DNA of 64,000 nucleotides from Apis mellifera. Lineage: Eukaryota; Arthropoda; Insecta; Hymenoptera; Apidae. The stretch covers positions 310,001-374,000 of the forward strand of contig NC_037645.1 of NCBI RefSeq assembly GCF_003254395.2, given 5' to 3'. The position numbers and the translations under genes are program-made. The notes below the pieces were generated by a model, which worked only from the letters and a program-made list of their open reading frames with translations, was not told where the DNA came from and did not search any database. Shown one piece after another: positions 11,401-24,573 of this stretch (position 1 is its first letter; each line of letters opens with the position of its first letter).

Positions 11401-11678
11401 TTAGGTGAACATGTGCGTTTAAGGAGATGGGTGTGAATGAAAGGGGGCGCGACACAGAGTGTGCCAGACTGAAATGCGAGTGTAATTAATGGAAACAATG
11501 GTCGATCGCGGGGCATGCGTCGGATTTATAAACTGTGATACACTGATAACCACACTGAAGAGAGCCTGATGTTCGATCACTGACGTCGAATCGCGTGTAC
11601 CGACCTATCTGGAAACAAAGTGGGATGAATTGCCAGTTTCGAGTCACGTTTTTGACCACCTCGTGATTCACTTCGCAG
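8490..11678 (+). promoter_or_regulatory. GC/GA-rich promoter and 5' leader block of a plus-strand gene
   Basis: About 3.2 kb of purine-rich, CpG-containing DNA with (CA)n at 8744-8761, GAGA-type runs near 9800-9840 and 10393-10416, and ATG-poor stretches (for example about 9080-9498). Two good plus-strand donors lie near its right end: CAG|GTGAGA after 10842 and GCAG|GTACAT after 11678. Composition falls back to AT-rich right after the second. Open frames here on both strands are Arg/Ser-rich and repetitive and look like by-products of composition. I read it as untranslated first exon(s). The start site is not resolved. Confidence 0.5.
8495..8504. promoter_or_regulatory. NRF-1 / erect-wing type palindrome GCGCATGCGC
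   Basis: A perfect 10-bp GCGCATGCGC palindrome sits exactly where the AT-rich intergenic DNA gives way to the GC-rich block. This is the core of the NRF-1 (insect Ewg) site, known as a promoter-proximal element of CpG-rich, TATA-less promoters. Its position suggests a plus-strand promoter just downstream. Confidence 0.5.
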
Positions 11679-13367
11679 GTACATATTATTTTCACATCTA
11701 TTCCTCGTTATCCCTCACTCGGTATTCTTAATATCATGGGCACTAGAGCATGAGAATTACATTTGAATTAGATTATTCTTAAATCTTAGGATATTTAATT
11801 TAATCTTAATGCGATATGTATAATTTATTAATGAAAAATGACATTTTTATGCATATTCTGTATAGTATAGAATGAAAAATAAGATGAAGTATTAAAAAAT
11901 GAGATAATTTAATACAAATTATTGTTGGTCACCTGTAACTCAATGTATCTATTAATCAAGGATTAATAATTTTAATAATCTATTAACAATAGCAACTCTA
12001 TTGAATTCTCCTTCTTTTGTTTCTGTTGACAATTTCATTTGATGAGATTTTCAGTTATCTTTATCACTTAGAAACATTGGAATATTATGATACTAAAACA
12101 TGTATTATACATTAAATAGAAGAAAAAAGTATTGGTCAATTTTTTGAATGTCGATAAATGATTAAAGGAAATGGAATGATAGATTGAAAAACAGGTTGAA
12201 CAATATTTCATGAAAATTAATAAATTATATATGGGATAATTGCTTTAGAGTTTTGTATTTATATTTTCCTCTTGTTTCTGCGAAATGGGGAAAAGCTTTC
12301 TTATATTCTAAATTTTTGAATTGTGTCTATTTATTCCATTTGGGAATATAATAAACGGCAATAGAATAAATATTTGAAATAGTATATTAAAGGAAGGCGT
12401 TAACGTTGCTTGGAAATTCTTTTTGTTATTCAAATGTTGCTTCTCTATTCGAATACTCTTGACTTTGTTTTCGCGTTATCATTGCAAATGAGCTACGTTT
12501 AAAATGTTTCCGGGGTCGCGAATCAACACCGGTGTTCCATTGTTCTGATCAACGATAAAAATCATACGTGTGATCGTGGAAAAATTATACGAAACTCGAG
12601 ATGACCAAACAATACTTCTTTACAAATACTTCTTTAAAAATAGAAAAAGGATTACTGTAATCATATTCACGTAACATCAATTGCTCGTTCCTTTATTATT
12701 CTATTTTGAATCTTAGATATACCGTTTAATTTTGGTTGATGATAGAAACATAATAAATATTGTTTAATCATTGTCTATATGTTTATTTTGTTGGATAACA
12801 TATTTGTAGTCGTAGCATGTGGAATTTCTACAACGATTAGCATGGAAGCCGTTTCTTGAGTAAATTAGAGTCATGAATGTGGAACAAAGTTTTTTTTTTC
12901 GTAGAAGGCTTCGTTATAGGAGGAATCGATTTTGAAAATTCGTCGAGTACGCGCGCACTTGAACAGGTTGCATAAAATGGAGCAGCAACTTGGCCACCCA
13001 TCGTTCCATTTGATTTTTATTCGTGAGGCTAATGAAAGAATATTTATATTATTGTTTTTTCAAAAATAAAAACAATATTATATCGAGTAATGCTCTCGTA
13101 TATATTTTTAATAATTGACGATTTGACAAAAATAAAAAATTTAAAATTATTTATAATTTTTCATTTTCCATGATACGTCCATGACAATTTTCAAGTACAG
13201 AATACGTGTAGAATACGAAAATTTTTATTCTACATTATTACTGATTACCAATATTTTTAAAATCACAATCTCAACGATATTTTATAAATCTTCACATTAC
13301 TCGAAATTCGCTCAACATCCTTCCCCAAACAAACTCACCTAAAATTTTCCTCTTCTCTCTTTTCCAG
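11679..13367 (+). other. AT-rich probable first intron of the plus-strand gene
   Basis: Stop-rich, low-GC sequence between the candidate donor at 11679 and the strong acceptor ending at 13367 (polypyrimidine CCTCTTCTCTCTTTTCCAG). No gene or RNA seen. Confidence 0.45.
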
Positions 13368-13959
13368 TCGATCAGCTTCAATCGGAAATCACCGGCCACT
13401 GCAATCCTCGAGATCGAGAGCGGAAGCTGCTCGCGATACCGCCAATATCTTCTCCATTATCACGCTCAACAACATCGATGACGTGGATCCTCGAGGAAGA
13501 GGTCTAGGCGTGACAGGGCCGGCAAGGAGCCGCGTGGTGGGGAGGTAAAAGGGGCACGTGGACAGGCGGCGAAAGAGAGGAGAAGAGAGCTTAGTGCAGC
13601 GTCGCCGAGGCAGTCACTAGGCATCGTGTACCACCCCCTGGCCACGGGGGGTGGGACAGAAAGACCGTCAGCGTGGGTGCCGGTGCTGCAGGGGCGCGCC
13701 TGGCCCGTCGGCTCGCCCGCAGATTAGCACGCCGATTAGCGGCTAGCTCGGGCCCGTTTCGGCGTACCGGTCTGGCGACCTCGGGGGGCCTCACGTCGGC
13801 GGCGGTGGCCGTGGCGGCCACGGGGGAGCAATCCGCTCCCCCAGCAGCTGCGCCACGCCATACCACGCCGAACGGAAGCGCGAACGGATCGACCTCGAGC
13901 TCGAATCGCAAGAACAGAGCCATGTCCATGAGGAGCCTGCACCGGCGCGTCTCTCACCC
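13368..13959 (+). other. Candidate exon: 5' leader plus start of coding, plus-strand gene
   Basis: Flanked by a strong acceptor (TCTCTTTTCCAG, ending 13367) and a strong donor (CCC|GTAAGT at 13960). It is about 60% GC against AT-rich neighbours. It contains a single upstream ATG (13478, a nine-codon uORF MTWILEEEV with stop at 13505-13507) before the ATG at 13922, far fewer than chance predicts for over 550 bases. The final frame is open without ATG from 13595, encoding an Arg/Ala-rich region. If a non-ATG start were used it would add an LARRLARRLARRLAA-like repeat. Confidence 0.5.
13922..13959 (+). CDS. Candidate first coding segment of an unidentified plus-strand gene
   Basis: From the ATG in AGAGCCATGTCC the frame reads MSMRSLHRRVSH plus two bases (phase 2) to the donor GTAAGT. 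The peptide is short and basic. I do not recognise the protein. The ATG was chosen because it is the first in frame and upstream ATGs are depleted. Joining to 29971-30028 keeps the frame open. The call depends on splicing evidence that is not available here. Confidence 0.4.
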
Positions 13960-15290
13960 GTAAGTCGTTTAATTCTACTGTATACTTTAGCCTTGCTGAT
14001 TATACCGTTGGATTACACGTGACTGGCACGCGGATGGGATCGAGATTGGCACGGGTACGGGTTTTGCTGGTCAGAAAGTTTGAAATCACTTTCAGTTGAA
14101 TTAAATTTTCATTGTTAATTTTAAGTTGATCGTGCCAATGTTGATTTAGTAATTTTGTTTACTTTAATTAATAGGTTTTCACGTAGAGAGAATTTTCTGC
14201 ATTAATGATGTATGTGTTAATTTGGATCTCTTTGAATCCTTGGATGGAATGCATTAGTGATTTCAAATTTTTGGTTGGATAGTATATAGTGTATGAGTCA
14301 TTGGACACTTGGTATATTTAGAATTAAGAAATAGATTAAGAATTTATGAAGTAGAATTGATTTTTATTAAATTTATATTTTTTGATAGATTTTAGTTTGC
14401 GCTTATATGTTTAAAATTAATCAGTGTCCTGTGACTTATGTAGTATAGGAATTGCAAATTAGAATGGAAAAGTTTGGAGCTTCAAGTAATAGGAACAAAA
14501 AGATTTTGTAATTTGTTTGCTAGGGTAATAAGAACTTAGAGAAAAAGAGATTAGAAATTGTATGGAATTATACATTTGATATTATAACAATGATCATTTA
14601 ATTCACAAAGTTTTTTATGTTTAAATGATTTATGGGAAAATATTATTCAGATATATTTGACATTTACATATTGATAAGTAATCTTATATTTTTTAATTGA
14701 AAAGTAAGAAGAATAGATTTAATTCAAAGATATTTTAAATATTAATAAGTTATAAAAAAATAGGGATTTTACAAGTTTTTTTATGAAATTTTTAAATTTA
14801 TTTTTTGAAATTTTATAAAAATTTCTAGGAAACAAACAATTTAATCTTTTTCAGAGTAAATCTATAAAATATATCTCGATCCCATCAACCAGATTCTTGT
14901 TTGATATAGAAATAGCTATAGAATTTAGCGTTTAAATTTGAGAACAGAAATCTGTTGACGCTTGGATTGATCGATTCGGTAAAGCAATTGTCTGGTAAAG
15001 ATCCGGATTCGAGTAATAGTCCAATAATCCGATTGGACAATGTTTTTTTCTTTATGAATTGAAGATAGGGAAAATGGTAAAGGAGAGATTTGAATGGTTT
15101 AACGTCATCTAATTTCCTGTATCCGAACTTTTTTGTAACTGAGATCTCGTAGGCTTTTACAGTCAGAAAGTTTTATATTTAAGAGGTTAAAGATTCCCTG
15201 TTATAACTTGTTTTCTCTCAAGAAAATTTGACTAAAGTTAAAATATATTTTTTTATATAATTTTTTTTTTCATTTTAATATATAATTATT

Positions 15291-15342
15291 AATATTTTTG
15301 CTATTTTAATTAAATTAATATTTTTGCTATTTTAATTAAAAT
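15291..15342. repeat. 26-bp tandem duplication
   Basis: Two adjacent copies of AATATTTTTGCTATTTTAAT plus TAAATT (15291-15316 and 15317-15342), differing only at the last bases. A recent local duplication in AT-rich DNA. Confidence 0.85.
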
Positions 15343-18300
15343 TTTTTTAAATAAAATTATAGACTCATTATAGTAAATAATATTACAATAATTTATTATT
15401 ATTATTTCAAATATTATTATAAAATAATTTTCGAGTAGAAAAAATATCTTTTAATTTCCATATAAACTATTGACCAATTCATCATATTTTTGGTTATTTC
15501 ATTTTTATAGTTAAAATTACTATCTTACTTTTTTATAGAATTATATACGTGAAAGATAATTCTATAAAAAAATGCAGTATTTACATAAATAATAAATTTT
15601 TATTTTTTTATTGCTAATACTATTTATTTAATAAACAAAATATCATTTATTTCATAAATGACAAATGACAATAGATGAGACAACAAAACTAACTTATAAT
15701 ATTAATCAGCAGTGTATTCATCTTAAATATGTCTGACCATATTTCGTCTATTTTCCTTTATCCAGTAGTATAGGTCAATCATATCTTCTTGCGTACACTC
15801 TTTCACTCGAACATAATTATTAAAATATTTTCGTTCAAATTTCAGATTAGATCTATAGAAATAAATAAATTGATCAATAATTCCACATGAAATTTTAAAA
15901 ATTATTTTATTATTTATTCTATTTAAGAAACTTTAAATTTGGGATTACATTCAAAGATAAAAAGCAAACACATCGCGAAACTAAAAATTATCCAAGTAGA
16001 ACTAAAAAGATCTCTTTTCAAGTGTTCCAAGCTTAACGAATATCAAACATTGTAGAACCAACGTTCTCAACACCTCGTATTCATGTCTCATTGTACCAAG
16101 AGCAACTAGAAAAAATGAAATCTCCTTCTTCATTCACATAAATTTCATTTTTTCCAAGTATCGTCATCATTACACGTTTTAAGCATTCATAAAATATATT
16201 TTCGATCTTTCACGCAAAATATCATAATGTATACAATCGTATAAATTCGATGCTCGAACTCAATGCTGTTTCTTCAATCACTATTCATAGTCAACAGATA
16301 ACAGTGATAAGTTCAACAAGGCTTAAAATCTCTGCTTGCTTCTTTATTTCTAGCTTTATTCATTATCTATACTACAATAGGCAGTTGTAGTATTCCAAAA
16401 TGGCAGGTTGAATCATAAATTAACCAATCTTTTAAAACTCACATGCGAGCGAAATGCAAGACAATTACTCGAAGCGAGAATCGATCATTGGAAGACGTGA
16501 CTTATATTCATTTAATTTTGGCCACATATCATCCTTTCCTCGAGTTTCTTTCCTCTATTTTACAGCAATTAGTCCCAGAGGGACGCGTTTATAAATATAA
16601 CGATCGATCCGCGCTTTTTCTAATCGCCGGGTTAAAAATATTCTTCCCGAAGAGGGCGGATTCTCCAAAATTGTCGAAATCGAAGGAACGGCATTTCTTC
16701 AGCTTTGGAAAGGAGGAAGGAAAAAAAAAAAAGAACAAGCTTCTCGTTTAAATGGGGAAGGGATCGATTGGAGGGCGCACGATTCCCGAGGATCGTTCTT
16801 CCCGCAGATTTTCGCATGAATGAGATTCGCTTGGAAACGATCGACTACGCGGACCTTAATAATCGCCTCTCGCATGTCTGTCGACGAGATTTTTATTTCC
16901 TTTGTCGCGAATCTTCGAGTCGAGAAATTCCTTCCTTCTTACCTCTTCCCTTTTTCCTTTTATGATTTATGCAAACGTCGGGGAAGTTTTTAGATTTTCC
17001 TTTTTCTCGTGCAATTTTTGCTCGCAACTTAATATTGAATTATATATAACGAGGATGGAATTATGGTACGGTTGGATAGTGTTTATTTCTCGCGTAAAAA
17101 TAGAGATATTGGATACGGTTCTTTTTTTATTGAGAAAATTTGTTGTTGCTTTAAGAGCGTTTATAGAGTAGTTTATCCGGGGTTGGGAATTATTTATTGT
17201 CTGGTTTTAAGTAGCGCGAGAAAGAAATTATTGTTGTCTGTGCAGGGACAGTCTTACTCCCCTTCGGCGACTCTATCTCTGTCTCGCTTCGTCTAGTGTA
17301 AAATTAAATTGCTTGTGACTTGCAAAATAAGCTTCAATGGAACAATATTTTTATGCAACATCAATTTTTGTATTTGTTCAGTCTTTCGAATAATCTTTTA
17401 AATTTTTTTCTCCATCTCGTTTAAATGTGTATAAATTAATTTCTTCAAATTTAAACGATGAAGAGTATTCTGAGGAAGAAACGATGCACAGATTTCAGAA
17501 ACTCCATTGAGCTTGTAAATCTTCCTTCGTGATATACAAGAGTACTAGTAGTAGTTGAAATGTGTATACTAGATATCTGTTGAATAGTCAGATCTTTGAT
17601 GAACTTGGGCGATCGTACTTCGAGTAACGTTCCATCTTGAAATGATAGAATTTTCGAAATAGACTCCAGTCAATGCAATAGTCCAGTATTTGGTAATGCG
17701 ATATCGGTTTTATCTTAAAGATCGTAATATAAAGCCAAATGGTTTTCCTAAAAGACAAACTATCTCTGAGAAATTAAACTTGTATACCTTCAGTCACGTG
17801 TATTGTTATTATTGATTAATTTAGTCAATTTTGATAAATGATAAAGAATGCAAATCTATTAAAATATATTGGAATATGAAGATTAGAATTTAAAATCTAA
17901 AGATATGAATGTGAAGATAAAAATCAGTATGTAAAGATGTTTTTCGTGACATATCTGCATATACAATGACTCTTACTACTGTATAATTTCTAAAAATCTG
18001 AAAGTGGGGTAAAACTGACTTACCGTGCTATTTATTTTGAAGATACTTAGCAATTTATGATCCCTATCCAACGTTTAAATTCCTTATCAATAAAAAAGTA
18101 TCCTTTTTATCTATTCATATATTCCTTTAAAAAGAGGATAAATTTTTAGAATAATCTGACTCGTGTCGCAAATCAGAGGGATTTCCTATTTTTTTGACGC
18201 GTACGACTTTTTACAATCGTATCACCAACTTTTCCACAAAATTTCACCCATCTCACTTTCCTCTCGTTTTCCATCAGTACTATTGTCATCAGTATGCATA

Positions 18301-18389
18301 GCTAATTTGCATTTCGTTGCATTTCACAAATGTTTTTCCAACTTGTCAACAACCCAACCCTTTCGATTTTTGGCGTCACATCGAACGCG

Positions 18390-18620
18390 TTAAAGGAAGG
18401 ATAAACGCGGTCGATCACCGATTCTTTTCACGCACCGCCCCTCGTTTCCCTCGTTTCCGCGCCTTTCCCCTCGAATCTCCGGGGTAAGATACAACGCGTG
18501 CTCCTCGAGAGAGGGCGGTCTAAAAAAAGGACGCCGCGCGAAAATAGGCTCGCGCGCGTTTACCAGCGCGGCAAAGCAAACGCGCGTGAACAAAGTTAGC
18601 CGCGTGTTACGCCTTTGAAC
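18390..18620. promoter_or_regulatory. CpG-dense island
   Basis: A short block rich in CGCG, for example CTCGCGCGCGTTTACCAGCG and CAAACGCGCGTG near 18550-18590, inside AT-rich sequence. No credible reading frame. It may be an intronic regulatory element or alternative promoter. Confidence 0.3.
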
Positions 18621-21600
18621 GGTTCAAAACAGACTGATGCATCGGTTAAAACAATTAGAGGGAGGGAGAGAACAAGTATTCGTATAAGTTTGAAAGGAAG
18701 AATTGTCCAGGCCTGTGTAGCTAATTAATTGATACGATTAATTGAGAAAATGTGAGTGTTTTCTTCGAACTCGAGTGAGATATTATATATTCTTTTTAAA
18801 TAGTTCTAGAGTTTAATTATTGTTGCATTATTCCTGTTTAGTCGTTCCTTATACACTTCTTTTATAAAAAGATTATCAATTATTATAATTCCTTTCAATT
18901 GATTTGAACATTAAACTTGTTTTGAGTAGTACAATCACAGTAAGGAAATTTTGTGCAAAATTACATTGAAATTCGAATAAAGATTTATTTTACCTATTAA
19001 ATGTTGCAATATTAATATGAACGGAGAAAAATTTAGTAGTAATTTAAATTAATCCATCTCTATTTATACATACGCATACACCTGAGATCTTATTGAAATC
19101 TACGGAAAGAAAGGATATTAGACCACCGTTCGAGTCGAGCTTAAATCTCCATTACCTATTATCCGAAGTCAATTACCGCTGGCTTTAAAGGACGTGACTC
19201 GACGCAACGGTCGTGGAATAATGACTAACAGGTTGCAGAAGACACCTTGTAGTCAGAACATCGGATCGTGAACACTGGCTTTTAAACGACGTCAATTAAT
19301 TCTCGTGATAAAACGTCGAAACGTCTCTATTCAACCCCGCGGATTGATCGTTGAAAATGGAGCAACTCGCTTGGATTCGTGTTACTACAGGACAGCTTTG
19401 AGGATATCACGGCCCGATCGAAACACGTATTCCTTTTCATCCCCTTGCTTCCTCTCTTTCTTTCTTCCTTTTTTTTTTTTTTTCATTTTTAAAAGAAAGC
19501 GATATAGTTACGTAATATCTGCACGAGAAAAGAGGAGATTCGTCTCCTCGACTCGGGTCCATCCTCGTCCTCCTTTCCCTTCGGTGCCTCTCCAATCACC
19601 GCTGAATCCTTCATCCAACTGGAAACGTTGCTAAAGAACGAAATTGTAACCCCGGGCCTCGGATTCACGGTTTGCCCGTGTCATCGTTGATGCTTTGTTC
19701 AACAGCTGATACGCTTTATCGGGCCTATGCAAATATCTTTGCGTTAAATGACGCGTCAAATCCGCGTCGAGCTGCCCCATTAACGCGAATAAACTTTTGA
19801 ACGAAAGGTATTCCTAGCGAAAAAGGTATTCGTGGCCGATACGATCTCGTTTCGAACGGATTTGAATCCGTTTGGTATGGATAAGAAGGTTGAATCTATT
19901 TAATCATTATTATATGTCAAAATTATTTTGATTCTCTAGAATTTTGGATATTTTGGAGTAGATAAATTTATTTCGTGTAAAATATTTTTATATTTTAAAA
20001 TTATCGTTCAAGTTGTTTTAGATAAAAATATTATTGTAAGTATTTAATTAGCGTACAAATATTTAAAAATAAAATGTCATCGTTGATAATGTGTGTCAAA
20101 TTGCTTATCAGTTATTATAATATATCGGGATTTCAAGGATATATATCTCAGAACTGCATTTTCCAATTTAAGAAAAGAAAAATAATATTACATTTCTTTA
20201 AACATAAGGCTAGGAATTTTAACTAAAATTAAAAATTGTATGTATATATTTGATATTTTAAACTAGATATTAATTGGAACGAATTTTACAATATTCGTAT
20301 TATAATATTTGTAATATTTTACAATTATTTAAAAAAGTTTCTAAAGTTAAAATTCTATAAGTTTAATTAATTATCTTAAAACAAAAGAGCACTGTTAAAA
20401 TTAAAATAAATTGAAATTGAAGAACAGTACAGTTAATATTGTATATTTTTGAAAATATTTTGAAAACTGTTAGTACTTTCACTAACTTTTGTTTGATTTT
20501 CCAACAATATTACTTTTATGAACTATCTCTTTGTCTTGTAATTCCGCGAAATAATTTTCTGCCGAGTAAAGAGATCGGATTAACGACAACGCGATCGTTA
20601 AGCAAAAGCTGAATGAAAGGGAAGGATTACAATGGGACGCGTTTCATTCGAATCAAAAGGCATTACTAACAAACGCAGTTCTTGAGCTATTAATTCTATG
20701 TTTATCGCTTTCATTTCTTCTTCGTTTCAATTTTGCGTGATTTCCATCTTCTTCCCTCTCTATAATATTGTAGAAAATGTAGTTGAACAATATGAATACA
20801 AATAAAAGTATAATTACAAATAAAAGTACAATAGGTAATATAGGTATTTCCTGTATTCTCAGCACAAAAGTGTTCATCGTTCATTGTATTTTATCCTGCC
20901 AATGTATAAAATATTAAATATTTTTTTAAAGTAGATTCCTTTTTCAATATGAATATGATTCAATTTAAATATAAAATGATCGGATACTTTGGATATTTTT
21001 CTTAAATTAATTCTGAATTTATTGAAAAAAAAATTATATGTAATATACCTCTAATTATTTCAAAACTTTGTAATTACAGTTTTTTCCTTTTTGAAAAATT
21101 TTCATAATTTCTATGCCAAACGCATTTTTCTTAGAAACGCATAATATCCATAAATTTTCAGATCATTTCGAAAAGTGTGAATCTATTTATTAATTTAAAA
21201 TTTTATTAATTTTAAAAATTATCGAGAGTATTTTTCGCAAGTGGACATTGCGTTGAGAGTCTCTCTCCAACGAGAGCAATCTTCACTTCGTGTTCATTTT
21301 CGAAAAATTACTCTTACAAAAAACTCATCGTTTTATTTTTAAATAAATTTTTTTAAAGATAAAAATTTCTTTATACATGATGAAAAAATTTTCAATCATT
21401 TTGCGGATAATTTACATTTAACTCTGTATCGTTCATTTATGCAGAATCAAGAAGACCGTAAAAAATTGAATATAAATATAAATCAAAGTAACGAGATTTT
21501 AAGTGTCTGTTTATTTCACTTCATTCAAGTGCATTTCCACTTGGAATCTTTTTCTCGTTTCTATGTTCCGCGCAATAACTTGTGGGATGATTACGTGGCC

Positions 21601-21653
21601 AGTATGCGTGTGCATGTCGAATTTGCATAATTTGTGCGTGATTTACATAATGT

Positions 21654-21654
<1 letters not shown>

Positions 21655-21692
<38 letters not shown>
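21655..21692. repeat. (TA)n microsatellite
   Basis: Uninterrupted TA dinucleotide run of about 37 bases. Probably length-polymorphic. Confidence 0.9.
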
Positions 21693-21699
<7 letters not shown>

Positions 21700-22907
21700 A
21701 TCATCGGTGATTAATCTACGTGGCCTCGAAATGGGTGGACGAACCGAGCAGTTGTAAAATTCCTGTCTCTGCTCTTGGCGTTGACAAATTGTGTTTTCTT
21801 TAAATCTTCTGGGATGTAAAATTGGGGGTGTAAAACGTTTTGTGGTATGTAAAATTACCGTTGTCATGAATTCCTTTTTTCAAGCATCTAAACGAATTTT
21901 CAAAAATTTTATTCTAAAATTTATTTTAAAATAAAATTTTATTCTACGTTTATCTTTTTGTCTTTCTCCTTCTTTTCTTTATTTTTGTGAGGCGATGAAG
22001 AAAGAAGGATGAAAATTCAAATAGAGACAGTAATCGATAAAATACATCCATGGAATTATTTGAAGGATAAAAAGTTATTTTGGAGGTATCTTATATGGTT
22101 AAATTAAATTATCAATTTCGAGATTTTTGATATCTCGAATTCGATTTCTGTTTTTTTTTCCTTTTGAGAGAAATTTATCAATTTCGATTAAGGGAACTCC
22201 TCTAACGAATAAATTGATGCTTTTTTTTACATTTCTTTCCTCTTTCGAATTTTTTTAATTCAATAATTTCACTTTTGGAATAAAATACTTTTAAATTAAA
22301 ACGATGCAATAAAAATATCATTATCTTTCACATTCTTCTTTTGAAATATAATTATCAATGTGTTACAGATATAAACTGATGAATGATAATTTTCTCGAAT
22401 ATTAAAAGAGAAATTGATCGTTCATTTAGCAAGCATAAAATTGAAAAACAAATTGTTCTACGAACAATTTTCTCGTTAACTCAAAAAAATAAGACAAAAA
22501 ATCAATCGTGTAAAAAACTCTCATCATCGTAATTCAATAATCCCATTCAAAATTTTACATGTTTAGTTACGTTCGAAACAAGTCGAGATATAAATTCAGG
22601 ATCCACGTGCAGAAATTTCCATGAAGGTCTTTTAATCCAATTCCTTAATCGTCTCGATGCAAATCGAACGAAGAAAATGATCCGAAGGTTGATTTCATTA
22701 AGAGAACCTTTTGAAACGATATTTTTTGCTGGACGTGTCGACCGTGGTAAATCGATTTTTTCCGACATGCATACGAAGTCACATTTCGCGACGATCGAAA
22801 TTCGAAATGCAGCCTGTATTGCGTGTGAAATGAGAGTGATTTCCTTCGCGCGAAATTCAATTTTTTCCCCTTGATTATTGTTAAAGAATAACGACGATGT
22901 TATCCTT

Positions 22908-22931
22908 AAAAAAAAAAAAAAAAAAAAAAAA
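22908..22931. repeat. Poly-A tract
   Basis: About 24 consecutive A on the plus strand followed by GAAGAG. No target-site duplication or upstream retrocopy recognised. Confidence 0.85.
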
Positions 22932-24551
22932 AGAAGAGAATAAAAATTGTAGCATCCGCGCAATAGAAGAAAGTTAAGAAACAAAGGGAGCAGTCACGTT
23001 TCGTTTCGTTTTTCGCTCGCAGCCGAGCGAAAGGGTGAAAAATGGAAATAGCAGCGGCCACAGAAATCACGAACACTGGGTTCATCCGTGCTTAAGTTTC
23101 TTTATCCTGTGTGAGTTAATCTCGGCATCGTGCTTCGTCTGGTTCTCTTTTCCTCGTTTCAATGCAAACGTTAACATTGAATTTGCGAGAAATTATACGA
23201 AACATCACATATAGAGCAATTGCAGAGTTGTAAATCGTTTCAGAATCCTCGTAGAAATTTTATTTCTTTGAGATTTGAATTTTAATTTGTTAAATTCGAT
23301 TAAAAAGAGACAAATAAATTTGAGAAGAATTATTTATCTACAATTTTTAATAAGATATACAATAAAAATAATTTGACAATTAATTATATTACGAGTTAAA
23401 ATATTTGCACAATTATTTAATAAGAGCTTATACTGAAAAATTCACACATTTATTTATTATACATGTCTTCATCGATTATTCCATTTATCCTAACACGTTC
23501 AACTGATTATATATTTTGGCAATTTATTAAAATTATTTATTAGTAATCAGTTTCTATTATTAAAAAATCATTGGATAAAAGAATATTATTATTTATTGGA
23601 AGAATCGAAATATTGGATAAAAGTTTAACAACCTTAATATCCTCTGAACATTCGATCTCACCCTCAACTATTCCTCCAACTCTATTCTCCCCATAAGAAT
23701 CCCCGATCATTGATTAAAAATAACTTACACCCCATTGAAGGTATCAAACGACTTTCTTTTCACCCTAAATCAAGCTTTTTTTTAAACTCACCGAATACAA
23801 CCACTGAAAAACAGGAAAAAAAAAAACCTACGATTTCTAAATTTCTCCTTAAAATTCATTTCTCAGCATGTTATTTCATTAACTTTTGCTGTTTTGTTAG
23901 GATCGATTGAAATTGTTGGAAAATAAACGAAACAAGCATAGTAAGATAAAACGAAGAAATAATACGAAAAAAATTTTTAATCTTTAAATCGCGAATCTTT
24001 AAACGCTCCGCAGAAAAGAAAAATCCACAATGTTCCATGAATTTTTATACATTAGCACCGATCTAATTAGAATCGATCGAAATCGTTGGGAAATAAATTA
24101 AACCCGAACACGCACTCGGGCTCAAATTACAAAACGAAATGTTAATCATTTGTTGATCAGTGGCACACGATAAATTCCATAAACCTTGCTTACTAGAGAA
24201 ACGTTATTGCGGTGCTTGTGTCTTCTCTCTCTCTCTCGCTCCCCATACGCGTTTCCTTACCTCTCGATCTTCTAATAACGTTTGCATGCATGCCAATAAG
24301 AGCGACAGAGAGAGAGAGACTTACACGACGTTAGAGAGTGGTAAGTGGTGGTTGCGTTTCGGAATCTAAGATAACAAGATAGAAACGGTGGAGGTGTATA
24401 GTAGGCGTTACAGAGAGTCGACCAGGGAGCAATCAATAACTGACCCATATTGTAGTCCTCGTTTTACTCTCTCTTCTATCTTCTCTCTGCGTCCTTCTCC
24501 TCTCTCTTCGTTCCTTCTTTGCAACCCCTGCTCAACAACGCACTAGTTCGA

Positions 24552-24573
24552 TTCTCTCTCTCTCTCTCTCTCT
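24552..24573. repeat. (CT)n microsatellite
   Basis: Run of CT repeats inside a pyrimidine-rich patch (24440-24740). On the minus strand it is a GAGA-type run that GAGA-factor proteins could bind. Confidence 0.85.

Noticed and set aside
13591..13957. Minus-strand frames opposite the 13368-13959 exon
   Set aside because: The same GC-rich stretch is open on both strands. The splice signals and ATG depletion fit the plus strand.
22908..22931. Poly-A tract as the tail of a retrocopy
   Set aside because: No coding-like sequence upstream in the proper orientation and no target-site duplication seen.
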